A DNA stretch of 64,000 bases from Strongylocentrotus droebachiensis (lineage: Eukaryota > Echinodermata > Echinoidea > Camarodonta > Strongylocentrotidae), in assembly GCA_035222895.1 (NCBI GenBank), contig JAVYIG010009872.1:1-64000 (forward strand), in the 5' to 3' direction. A program made the position numbers and the translations under genes. Each line of letters begins with the position of its first letter. The first letter of the stretch is position 1. Shown here one piece after another: positions 51,277 to 62,100 of the stretch. Under the pieces are notes generated by a model that made no database searches, was not told the origin of the DNA, and was given only the letters and a program-made list of their open reading frames with translations.

Positions 51277-53280
51277 CTATAAATCTAGACGATATCGACT
51301 CAAATATAGTAAATTCAGTTTGCGCTTAAATACATAAATACTGACTGATTGCGCTATTCTTGGTTCAAGGGAATTCCAAAACCTAGGTCCAGTGGACCCC
51401 ACAGTAGTAAGGGCAAATTGCGTTCTAACAAGAGGCAAGTGATATGCTTGCGCCTGACGTGTGGAATAACTATGAACTTGGTTATTTTTCTTAAATATTC
51501 TAGCCAAGGCTACTGGTAGTAGACCTGCATTCAATTCATACATTAGAGCTCCTAGTTGTAAATGATAAATATCTTTAACTTTCAAAACACTACTATTATA
51601 AAAAAAGAACATCTGTATGCGCAAGATAGTGAGTATTACAAACAATTCTTATTACTCTTTTCTGTACCAGTAGTAATTTATCCATTTGAGATTTGAACGA
51701 GTTGCCCCAAGCTAGCACACCATAGTGCAAATATGGCAAAATTAAAGTTCCGTACAACATACGTAAAATATTCAGTGGGAACACAGATTTCAATTTATAA
51801 ATTACACCAGTATTTCTTGACAATAATTTACAAAGTTTACTAATATGGTACTTCCAATTTAAATGTTCATCAATATGCAGGCCAAGAAATTTAAATGTAG
51901 ATACTCTTTCAATCTCAACACCATTGAACATTACATTTCCAGGCAATATACTCAGGGAATTACTAAAGAGCATATAATTAGTTTTTTTAAGATTTAAAGA
52001 CAACTTGTTTGCATGAATCCACAAAGTCGCAATTGTCAACTCAGAGTTTACAGTCTGCAAAAGAGTTTGTGGATTTCTGTGAGAGAAAAATACACTCGAG
52101 TCTTCTGCAAATAAAATGAATGATAACATTTTTGCGGAAAGTTGAAAATCGTTAATATACACAATAAACAAAAGCAGGCCTAGAAGGGATCCCTGTGGGA
52201 CCCCACAAGTGACGTCCCTCAAATCTGAATCAATTCCATTTAAAGTAACAAACTGTTTCCTATTTGTTAAGTAGCTTCTAAACCAATCTAATGCTATTCC
52301 CCTTACACCATAATGGCACAGTTTATCTATTAAAATATAATGATTTACAGTATCAAACGCTTATGCATGCGTGCATCTAAGGCACTGGATATCTTGTCCA
52401 CCAAATGTAGAATAGCATGAGTGGTAGTGTGTTTTTCACGAAAACCAAACTGAAAATTAGACAAAATGTTAGCATTCATCATAAATATTATCGTCCGAGT
52501 ATACATAATTAGCTTCTCAAGAATTTTAGAAAAGAAATTCAACAAAGAAATAGGACGATAATTATTCAAGATAAGGGCATCACCCTTTTTAAAAATGGGC
52601 ACAACCTTTGCAATTTTCATTTTCATGGGTACAACACCAGTGGTCATTGATAGATTAAATATATGTACGAGGGGTTGTACAATACCATCAATTACATTTT
52701 TTATCAACTCATTTGTTATAAAGTCACAACCTGGACTTTTCTTATTCTTTAAAGAATGTACAATATCAAATAATTCTTCTACAGTCGTTGGCAATAAAAA
52801 TAAACTATTATGATTAGGGTTTTCTAAAAAAGATTGAAAAGTTATTTGAGACTCTGGGATGACACGCGACAAATTCTGGCCAATATTACAAAAATATTCA
52901 TTGAATTTATCTACAATAACTTCTGGATCATCCACTACATTCCCATCAATGTTTAATTTACTTACATCAGACGCTTTCTGCTTTGGCTTAAAAACATTCC
53001 TAATCACTTTCCATGTCCCTTTTATATCATTATGTGTCGCCTGGAATTGAGCAAAGTAATACTGCTTCTTAGCAGCACGTAGGGTTGAAGTAAGAGTATT
53101 CCGATAAATAGTATATTTCCTATGAGAAGACTGAGATTTACTAATCTTATACTTATAGTACAACTTATTTTTCCTATTTATTGACCTCAACATAGAATTA
53201 GTGATCCATGGCAATCGAGGGGTTGTTCTACGATTTCTACTATTACATTTACATAAAGGTACATTTTTATCATACAGCAA
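51277..53280 (-). pseudogene. LINE A ORF2, reverse transcriptase with lost catalytic residues
   Basis: The first piece (53280-52345) runs from the linker (GTWKVIRNVFKPKQKA) to KVVPIFKKGD, NYRPISLLNF and FGFREKHTTTHAILHL. At about 52350 some 31 bases are missing relative to copy B, which removes motif A up to AFDTVNH, including its first Asp, and shifts the frame. The second piece (52222-51596) has GVPQGSLLG but FAEDSS where copy B has FADDSS, so a motif C Asp is also changed. A further shift at an A7 run near 51600 leads to the C-terminus (QVHSYSTRQAQAYHL, GPRFWNSL), ending at 51277. Confidence 0.9.
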
Positions 53281-53354
53281 AAAGAAGGTATTTAAGAATT
53301 TATCCTATGAGCTATCAACATCATAATCACTCAATACTTCTCTCCAATCACTTG

Positions 53355-54209
53355 CTAACAACTCATCTCTAAATTTAGCAATACTGGTAGGATTACTTTA
53401 CGAATATATCTATTACTAGAAATATTACGGATATTCATACCAAAAGACATCCTTGCATAAACTGGAAAGTGGTCAGACAAATCTGAAATTATAATACCCG
53501 CATCTGGTAAAGGTCGTACATTACAAAAAATGTTATCAATGAGAGTAGAAGAAGTGTCTGTATACTCTCTGGTAGGTTTAGTTATTAAGGGCAATAAAGA
53601 GAAAGATATAAACATGTTCAAAAAGTCACAAACGTATGCATTCTCATCGTGTTGAAGAAGATTAACATTATAATCACCCATGACAAAGACTGTTTTATGC
53701 AAAAATATTGAATTTGACAACACAGTTTGCATTTCATTTATAAACAAATTCACATTACCTTGTGGCGGCCTATAAACGACCCCAACTATAACATTCCGTC
53801 TGCCAGGAAAAAACATTTCTACAAAAACACTTTCCATTAAATCATCCATCACATTAACTTCATTTAAAACTCGATATTTCAACTGCGTGGGGACATACAA
53901 CGCGACACCTCCTCCCCTCCTATCTTGTCGATTATTCATAATTAAATTACTTCCTTGAAGAGAAAATACATTTCCTTCAGTTTCACTCGATAACCAAGTT
54001 TCAGAGATTCCTATAATCGTAGAACTGTAGCACATGTTCTGCAAAGATACATTTAATTTATCAAAGTTTGCTTGCATACTACGAACATTAAAATGTAGAA
54101 AAGAAAGCTCGTTATCACCAGAATTACCTATTTTTTGAGAGAATTGGCTTTCTGTACAATAATTACAGTGACTCGTGACAGCGTCATTGCCATCACCATG
54201 ATCATACTA
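53355..54209 (-). pseudogene. LINE A ORF2, AP endonuclease domain
   Basis: The frame is open from about 54209, with LSFLHFNVRSMQANFDKL at the domain start. It holds ISETWL (catalytic Glu), RRGGGVALYV, VVYRPPQGN, MGDYNVNLL (Asp and Asn), TLIDNIFCN and SDLSDHFPV (Asp-His pair). All expected landmarks of the APE-type nuclease that nicks target DNA are present. The frame is lost near 53360, before the reverse transcriptase. Confidence 0.9.
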
Positions 54210-54804
54210 ACGAGTCGACCTGCGCTAGATTCAAGATAGTTAAGTATATCATCATCATTTGTATTCATAATTAAAAGATTCATTCATAAAGAAAGGCAGC
54301 CTACTACGTGCAAAAGAAAAGGACATATATATAATCATCAAAAACGGTTGAGTATACTCAAAAATATGCATTATAGGCATAGGAAGAACAGGATAAAACA
54401 CGGAAAAGGTGAAAGAAAAAAATTGGAAAGAAAAAGAAAAACAGCGAATCGATAGAGAGTGCAAAAGAAAAACAAAAATGAAACAAGCAGTAGAACACTG
54501 GAAAAAAGATTAAAAGATAACAAAAATACATATATATACATGTATAACAACTGACAGTAAAACCCTCTCCTTAAATTATGTACTGTTTACAAAAGAAAAG
54601 CTAACACAAATATTACAAAAGAATGTAAGGTAGAATGGAAAGAACACATACATTTAGACCAGAAGTAAATTACTGTAAACTGGTTACATTCAGTGAGGAG
54701 GTATGTGACCATGGATCTACATCTACTTCGCATCATAAATCAAATAATTTGTGTGGTCGATGGCAGCTCAATGTGTGGTCAAGAGGATGTGGTTTAAAGT
54801 CACA

Positions 54805-55612
54805 CTACGCTGTAAAATAAGGGACACCACCATTTCCTCTCCAAAGCCCAGCAAAGAAGCGAAGTTTGGTTCCTTTTGTATACAGCTCTTGTACTTCCTT
54901 GATGTGCTTTTTCTTTTCACTGAGATCAGCCTTGGTCAAATCGTCAGCAAAATAATACTTTTCACCTTGCAGAACTTCCCTGGCGTTTTTCATAACATGA
55001 ACTTTATCTCGGTCCGAGATGATTTTCACAATTATGTGCCTTGGTTTGTTCCCCTTCCTTCCATCACGATGAGCTCGCTCCACCTTCACATCCAGCTCAA
55101 ATTTACTTTTCAGAATATCCTCAACTAACTTGACACAATCTTCAGAAACATCTTCTTTTGGTTCCGCTATTCCAATGATGCGGAAGTTATTTCTCCGTGA
55201 AAAGCGCTCAGCTTTATTCACCTCTCTGTCTTGGCTCCCTACTCTCTCCTGCAAATCTTTGCAAACTTTATCCATTCTGTCTATTCTTTCTTCTAGCTCA
55301 ACATTCTTTTTTTCCAAGTCATTAATTCGAAGGCCTTCGAATTCTAGGGCTTTTTCCACCTTCTCGATGCTATCTATCATTGACTTCATTGCCTTCTCCA
55401 TCATCCTTTCAAAATTGGCGGTCGCAGCTTTAGCTAGCCAGTTGTGCTCCAGACGACGGGAGAGAGCCCCCATCACCGGCAACTTCCAGTCCGGGATCCG
55501 AGTGATCAGCTGGGCCTGTAGGATCGGCAGAGTCATCAGCAAGCTCATCGCTCAAAATGGAATAATTCGCACGGGTTTTGATGAAGGTTTTCTTTTGGTT
55601 GCGGTCCCCCAT
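54805..55612 (-). pseudogene. LINE A ORF1 (RNA-binding chaperone-like), one frameshift
   Basis: The ATG at 55612 starts MGDRNQKKTFIKTRANYS; this frame stops near 55430. The rest of the protein continues in another frame from about 55470 to the stop at 54805. A coiled coil (KVEKALEFEGLRINDLEKKN...ELEERIDRMDKV) is followed by an RRM-like segment (RRNNFRIIGIAEP) and a C-terminal domain (RDKVHVMKNAREVLQG, YFADDLTKADLSEKKK), as in L1-type ORF1 proteins that bind the element's RNA. One indel in the N-terminal part separates the frames. Confidence 0.85.
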
Positions 55613-55764
55613 TGAGATATTTGAAGTAGATCAGTTGATATTGCAAAAGAAGAGCAGCGAGCAACTTAAAATTCAATGAAATAATGATATCTAGGGTGAT
55701 AAAGGAAATATCTCGAGGTCCAGAGGTTTACTTGCACGTCACTTAGTCAGCCATCGTTCACAAA

Positions 55765-55923
55765 AATGCGGCATCAAAATATTTGTGCTTCTCTGACCGT
55801 AATTAAATGCCTAAAACCCCTGAGCTTCCAGGGGCTCCGCCCCCTAAACCGGCCCCCACACCAATTTACGCTTCGCTCGCTACCCTCTCTCTACCTGGTC
55901 GTAAACACTTTGATAAACATTCC
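55765..55923 (+). repeat. Satellite remnant right of LINE A
   Basis: CTGACCGTAATTAAATGCCT, AACCCCTGAGCTTCC and AGGGGCTCCGCCCC are the standard monomer text of the 59-64 kb array. This fragment marks the right side of the LINE insertion. Confidence 0.85.
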
Positions 55924-57363
55924 GCGGGGCCTGTGTATATAATATATACGCATAAAACACTGATCTCTATGATGTCTTTAACGTGACATAGCTTCTTCTC
56001 CCCTTGCAAACGAGAAAGAAAACAAGGTCATTAAAAGGGATTAAGCGACAAATAATGATTGTGATTAAAATAGATGCAAATATTTGTTTGAATAAGCACT
56101 GTTATATACCTCACTTAAGTAATCCAGCAATCTGATTGGTCGAAATTGCATTCATAAACTTTAACTGTTCCCGAAAATTCCCAGTAACCATGGTTAAAAC
56201 AGTTCTAAAATCCCAATAACCATGGTTATTGGGAAAATAGGTCAGTCTCCATGGTTACCCCATAGGTTTACATGTTAAAAAATGGTTTGAGCGTTTGAGG
56301 AATTGGTCGGTATTTTCATACAAGACAAGACAATTCCAAACAAGACAAAAATGGCTCAAGAGTCTCTCCCAAGATTTCAACTTATCAAATGCAAGACTCG
56401 CTGACAGCAAGAACAACAAAAAGGGTACGTGAAATTATCCATAAACATGTTCGTTTAGTTGCTGAAAAAGCATAGACGTATAGACTCTAGACGAAAATAG
56501 ATCTAGTTGTCAGCGCACCCGATGTTGTGTGTTAAAATTATTCCCATAGAGATTGTACGCAATGCAGTCTCTAAGCAGTCTACGTGCATTCCGCGACCAT
56601 GCAAAAAAGGTCAATTTTTTTTTTCAATTCGAGATTCAAACCTTTATAATCTGTTGTGATCCTGAAGGTGATACTCAATAAGTGAGGTTTCATATGAAAG
56701 CGCAGATTCTTCTCCATATTCCCCACAGGGCCGGCCCACCCCCAAAATTGTAAAAATATCTTGCTTAGACTAGAATCTAGATCTATAGTCTACTCTCGAA
56801 GATACACTCATAAAAAACAACCGTGCAGATAAACTAGAGAAAGGCCAAGGTGGTGTCATTAGTTGACTCTTTTGTTTTCGGCATATAAAAGTATTAATGA
56901 CTGCTTTAATATTCGAGAAATAGTTGTTTTTATACGCTCTCGGGAAGGTTACAATTGGGCTATTGCCCTCGGCACGCCTCGGTCAATAGCAGAATTCTAA
57001 CCTTCCCTTGAGCGTATAAAAACAACTATTTATCTCAAAGCAGTCATTAATACTATACTATTCACCAAAATCTTATTTGTAAAAACAACTTTTACAAATC
57101 TCAGCCATGCTTACTGAGTTGAGACGTTCCATTCAATTAAAAAAAACTCATTAAAGAATACACTTCTCCTAATCTGAAAGTGATCTTACAGTACAGTGGC
57201 AGAATTGCATGGCTGAGATTTTGTAAAAGTCGTTTTTACAAAGAAGATTCTTGTGAAAAGCATTGCTTAGTCAAAAAAAAATCTTTGCATCAATTTAAAT
57301 CACAATCATTATTTGTCGCATGATCCTTTCATTAAATAACCTTTGTTCGCAGGGGGAGAAGAA
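55924..57363. mobile_element. Long-TIR element (family 2, copy a), interrupted
   Basis: The left arm (GGGGCCTGTGTATATAATAT, GATGTCTTTAACGTGACATA, CTTCTTCTCCCCTTGC) equals the left arm of 57822-58505. The right part (AATCTCAGCCATGCTTACTG, GAGACGTTCCATTCAATT, AAAGTGATCTTACA) recurs in copy b. The right end is cut by a C tract at 57375. A CCATGGTTAYTGGGA palindrome cluster (56180-56265) and the foldback at 56891-57052 make this copy longer than copy b and may be insertions. Confidence 0.65.
56891..57052. repeat. Foldback, about 60-bp arms
   Basis: GTATTAATGACTGCTTTAAT...CGCTCTCGGGAAGGTTA is mirrored by TAACCTTCCCTTGAGCGTAT...AAGCAGTCATTAATAC. The loop reads GGCTATTGCCCTCGGCACGC, itself partly palindromic with GGTCAATAGC. 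It resembles a small MITE nested in the element above. Confidence 0.8.
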
Positions 57364-57659
57364 GGCCCGGGCCCCTCCCCCCCCCCCCCCCTAGCCTCCC
57401 AAACCGGTAAAAAAAAAAATGGATAGTAACGTAAATTAAAAAAAAAAAAAAACGGCACCCCTGACCTGCCAGTGATACAATTAAATTAAATTAAACTTTT
57501 GAATTCCGTCGCCCGATGGCTGCGATGGCCGTCTCATTTACAAGGGCCAGCTAGGTCTGCATCTGATGATTGCTATGCATGTCATGATGTACATCTGTTA
57601 TACCTCGCATGTAGGCTGCTAGACTCTAATATTAGTCGCTTCCATGGTATTTATCCTTA
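57364..57659. repeat. C-tract element fragment; no gene
   Basis: A C tract and CTAGCCTCCCAAACCGGTAA match 50483-50550, followed by A-rich runs and GACCTGCCAGTGATA. The rest (57480-57659) has ATTAA repeats and no identifiable feature. Confidence 0.5.
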
Positions 57660-57771
57660 GTGACTTTTAGATTCGCACGAAGACTATGTGGATTGCTACG
57701 ATCGACGTCCTTTTAATGCACTGCCTTGAATGGACGTCACACGTATCAGTCCACGCAAATCTAAAAGTCCC
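57660..57771. mobile_element. 112-bp TA-flanked MITE, inverted copy
   Basis: GTGACTTTTAGATTCGCACG on the left and CGCAAATCTAAAAGTCCC on the right, between TA dinucleotides. Compared with 45880-45994 it is in the opposite orientation, with the same GGACGTCACACGTATCAGT interior. Confidence 0.85.
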
Positions 57772-57821
57772 TATTGAAATGGCAAGGCTAGCGTGTAAAA
57801 AAAAATTGCGCACGCGGGGCC

Positions 57822-58505
57822 TGTGTATATAATATATACGCATACAACACTGATCTTTAATATGATGTCTTTAACGTGACATATCTTCTTCTCCCCTTGC
57901 AAATGAGAAAGAAAACAAGGTCATTAAAAGGGATTAAGCGACAAATAATGATTGTGATTCAAATTGATGCGAATATTTGTTTGAATAAGCACTACTCACC
58001 AGATCTTTAATATGATGTCTTTAACGTGACATATCTTCTTCTCCCCTTGCAAATGAGAAAGAAAACAAGGTCATTAAAAGGGATTAAGCGACAAATAATG
58101 ATTGTGATTCAAATTGATGCGAATATTTGTTTGAATAAGCACTACTCACCAGAATCTTCTTTGTAAAAAAACTTTTACAAATCTCAGCCATTACTGAGTT
58201 GAGACGTTCCATTCAATTTAAAATACTTATTAAAGAATACACTTCTCCTAATCTGAAAGTGATCTTACAACACAGTGGCAGAATTGCATGGCTGAGATTT
58301 GTAAAAGTCGTTTTTACAAAGAAGATTCTGGTGAAAAGCATTGCTTATTCAAAAAAATCCTTGCATCAATTTGAATCACAATGATCATTTTGTCGCATGA
58401 TCCTTTTATTAAATAACCTTGTTTTCTTTTTTATTTGCAGGGTGAGAAGAAGCTATGTCACGTTAAGAAATCATAAAGATCAGTTGTATTATGCGTATAT
58501 ACATA
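57822..58505. mobile_element. Long-TIR element (family 2, copy b) with 150-bp tandem duplication
   Basis: Inverted arms of about 80 bp: CTGTGTATATAATATATACG...ACGTGACATATCTTCTTCTC on the left and, inverse, ATGTATATACGCATAATACA...ACGTGACATAGCTTCTTCTC on the right. A 150-bp segment beginning GATCTTTAATATGATGTC at 57852 is repeated directly at 58002. A second inverted pair (AAATCTCAGCC near 58180; GGCTGAGATTTGTAAAAG near 58290) lies inside. No transposase frame. Confidence 0.75.
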
Positions 58506-59147
58506 TGAATACAGAACAAAATATTGATTATCAGAATGTCATTTTGGAATACCTTTATAAAAATACCCGATCTTACTGTGCCGATACCACATTGTCTATA
58601 GCCCTTATCAGTATTAGTATGATGATGATGATGATGATGAACAGCATTTCAGTATAATGCTTTTCCTCAAAAACAGTTTCGCTATTTTTTTAGGGTTGAG
58701 ACGCTAAGAAATGGTTTCAAATGTACGTTACACAAACCCTGAACCATTGCATACTGATGGTGGTTCTCTCTCTCTATCTCTATTTATTTTGATCATGCAT
58801 TATCAACTACATAGAAAGCAGCAACAAACAACTTAGGGTTATCTGGGATAGGTGAAAGTGAGAGTTAAAAAGAAAATCATGAAAAAAGGGCATTTCACCT
58901 CCCCCCCCAAAAAAAAAAATAATGTTCCTCCTCTACAGCATCAACCCCCCCCCCCCCCCGCTTATTCACCAGCAAATTTTTTCCCCCAAAACTGGACCCC
59001 CCCCAAAAAAAAATATGTGCTCTTACCAACCCCCCCCCCCCCCCCGATCATTTTCCGTTCACCGGTGGCTGATTCGCCGCTAAATATTTTCTCAAGATTT
59101 GGGCCCCACCCCCTCTTGCCGCCGGCTGGATCCGCCCCTGAACCTAC
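58506..59147. other. No gene; microsatellites and C tracts
   Basis: (GAT)n at 58620-58640, (CT)n near 58766, then four C tracts with A runs (58895-59045). The stretch ends in GGCTGGATCCGCCCCTG, the inverse of the CAGGGGCGGATCCAG motif seen at other G/C-tract elements, so 58.9-59.14 kb is probably the right part of one such element. Its left end is not found. Confidence 0.5.
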
Positions 59148-59160
59148 TGGACCCCACGCC

Positions 59161-62100
59161 AATTAGTTACCTGCTTGTGTCACAAATAAGGATATTATTA
59201 TGCTCATCTGACGTAATTAAATGCCTAAATCCCTGAGCTTCCGGGGCTCTGCATCCCGAACCCAACGAATGGCCCTAAGGCGGCCCCCTGGATGCTCATA
59301 TGACCGTAATCTATTGCATAACACCCCTGAGCCTCCGGGGGCTCCGCCTCCTGGACCCCATGCAAATTCGTGACCTGCCAGTGTCACAAATAGAGTATCA
59401 AATTATGCTCATATGACCGTTATTTATGCCCAAAACCCCTGAGCTTTTGGGGGCTCCGCCCCCCGGACCCCACGCCAATTCGTAACCTGCCAGTGTGACA
59501 AATAAGGTATAAAATATGCTCATCTGACGATAATTTATTGCCCAAAACCCCTGAGCTTCCTGGGGCTCTGACCCCTGGACCCCACGCCAATTCGTAACCT
59601 GCCAGTGTCACAAATAAATAAGGTATCAAAATATGCTCATCTGACAGTAATTTATTGCCCAAAACCCCTGAGCTTCCGGGGGCTCTGACCCCTGGACCCC
59701 ACGCCAATTTGTAACCTGCCAGTGTCACAATAAGGTATAAAATTATGCTCATCTGACGATAAATTGATGTATCAAACCCCAGAGCTTCTGGGGGCTCCGC
59801 CCCCTGGACCCGACACCAATTTGTGTCCTGCCAGTGTCACGGTATAAAAAATATGCTCATCTGACCGTTATTTATTTCCCAAAACCCCTGAGCTTCCGGG
59901 GGCTCTGACCCCTGGACCCCACGCCAATTCGTGACTTTCCAGTGTCATAAATAAGGTATAAAATAATGCTCATCTAACGATAAATTGATGTATCAAACCC
60001 TTGAGCTTCTGGGGGCTCCGCCCCCTGGACCCGACACCAATTTGTGTCCTGCCAGTGTCACATATAAGGTATAAAAAATATGCTCATCTGACCGTTATTC
60101 ATTGCCCGAAACCCCTGAGCTTCCGGGGGCTCTGACCCCTGGACCCCACGCCAATTCGTGACTTTCCAGTGACACAAATAAGGTATAAAATAATGCTCAT
60201 CTAACGATAAATTGATGTATCAAACCCCTGAGCTTCTGGGGGCTCCGCCCCCTGGACCCGACACCAATTTTTGTCATGCCAGTGTCACATATAAGGTATA
60301 CAAAATATGCTCATCTGACCGTTATTCATTGCCCGAAACCCCTAAGCTTCCGGGGGCTATGCCCCCTGGAACCCACCTAGGGCCCTAAAGCGGACGGCTG
60401 AATGCTATTCATACGACAATTCAATGCTTAAAACCCCTGAACTTCTGGGGTCTCGGCCCCCTGGACCCGACACCAATTTGTGTCCTGTCAGTGTCACATA
60501 TAAGGTATAAAAATATGCTCATCTGACCGTTATTTATTGCCCAAAACCCCTGAGCTTTCGGGGACTCTGGCCCCTGGACCCCACGCCAATTCGTGACTTT
60601 CCAGTGTCACAAATAAGGTATCAAAATATGTTCATCTGTGAACGTAATTAAATGCCTAAAACCCCTAAGTTTCCGGGGCTCCACCCCCTCGACCCCTCCA
60701 GGGGCCCTAAGGCGGGCCCCTGCATATTTGCCTGACCGTTATAAAATTCCTAAAACCCCTGAGCTTCAAGGGGCTCCGCCCCTGGACCCCACGCCAGTTA
60801 ATTACCTGCTTGTGTCACAAATAAGGATATAATTATGCTCATCTGACGTAATTAAATGCCTAAAGCCCTGAGCTTCCGGGGCTCTGCCTCCCGAACCCAA
60901 CGAATGGCCCTAAGGCGGCCCCCTGGATGCTCATATGTTCGTTTTTTTATTTTTGTACTGAATGAATACAATAAAACAATGCTACAAAACAAACAAAATA
61001 CCCGGACAGTGGCGGATCCAGGGGGGGGGGCAGGGGGCCCGCCCCCCCTTCCTGGCTAAAAAAAGAACGGAAAAAAAGGGGGGAAAAGAAGGAAAACATA
61101 AGAAGGGGGAAAAAAAAGGAAATAAAAGGGGAAAGATATCAAAGATATCAAAATATGCTCATCTGACCGTAATTAAATGCCTAAAACTCATTGACTTCCG
61201 GTGGCTCTGCCCCCTGGACCCCATCTAGAGCCCTAAGCGGACGGCTGGATGCTAATCTAACGATAATTCAATGCTTAAAACCCCTGAACTTCTGGGGTCT
61301 CGGCCCCCTGGACCTCACGCCCATTAGTGTCCTGCCAGTGTCACAAATAAGGTATCAAAATATGTTCATCTGTGACCGTAATTAAATGCCGGAAACCCCT
61401 AAGTTTCCGGGGCTACACCCCCTCGACCCCTCCAGGGGCCCTAAGGCGGGCCCCTGCATGCTTGTCTGACCGTTATACAATTCCTAAAACCCCTGAGCTT
61501 TTGGGGGCTCCGCCCCCTGGACCCCACGCCAATTAGTTACCTGCTTGTGTCACAAATAAGGATATAATTATGCTCATCTGACGTAATTAAATGCCTAAAG
61601 CCCTGAGCTTCCGGGGCTCTGCCTCCCGAACCCAACGAATGGCCCTAAGGCGGCCCCCTGGATGCTCATATGACCGTAATCTATTGCATAACACCCCTGA
61701 GCCTCCGGGGGCTCCGCCTCCTGGACCCCATGCAAATTCGTGACCTGCCAGTGTCACAAATAGAGTATCAAATTATGCTCATATGACCGTTATTTATGCC
61801 CAAAACCCCTGAGCTTTTGGGGGCTCCGCCCCCCGGACCCCACGCCAATTCGTAACCTGCCAGTGTGACAAATAAGGTATAAAATATGCTCATCTGACGA
61901 TAATTTATTGCCCAAAACCCCTGAGCTTCCTGGGGCTCTGACCCCTGGACCCCACGCCAATTCGTAACCTGCCAGTGTCACAAATAAATAAGGTATCAAA
62001 ATATGCTCATCTGACAGTAATTTATTGCCCAAAACCCCTGAGCTTCCGGGGGCTCTGACCCCTGGACCCCACGCCAATTTGTAACCTGCCAGTGTCACAA

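Larger units (their letters stand above)
50821..55758 (-). mobile_element. LINE copy A, nearly full length (ORF1 + ORF2), inactive
   Basis: A 4.9-kb non-LTR retrotransposon reads leftwards: 5' end near 55758, ORF1 55612-54805, spacer of about 0.6 kb, ORF2 about 54209-51277, then a 3' UTR ending in AACTTG hexamers at 50821-50840. Satellite text on each side (CTGCCAGTGACA on the left; CACAAAAATGCGGCATCAAAA on the right) matches successive parts of one satellite monomer, so it inserted into the satellite. Architecture (coiled-coil ORF1, APE endonuclease, RT, microsatellite tail) fits the jockey/CR1/L2 group, perhaps Crack/Daphne-like. Several frameshifts and catalytic losses make it inactive. 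Confidence 0.92.

Noticed and set aside
55130..55615. 161-codon plus-strand frame
   Set aside because: It is antisense to LINE A ORF1.
59420..59752. 110-codon minus-strand frame, repeated at 61790-62122
   Set aside because: It lies wholly in satellite monomers and repeats only because the 2.37-kb unit repeats; composition follows the monomer.
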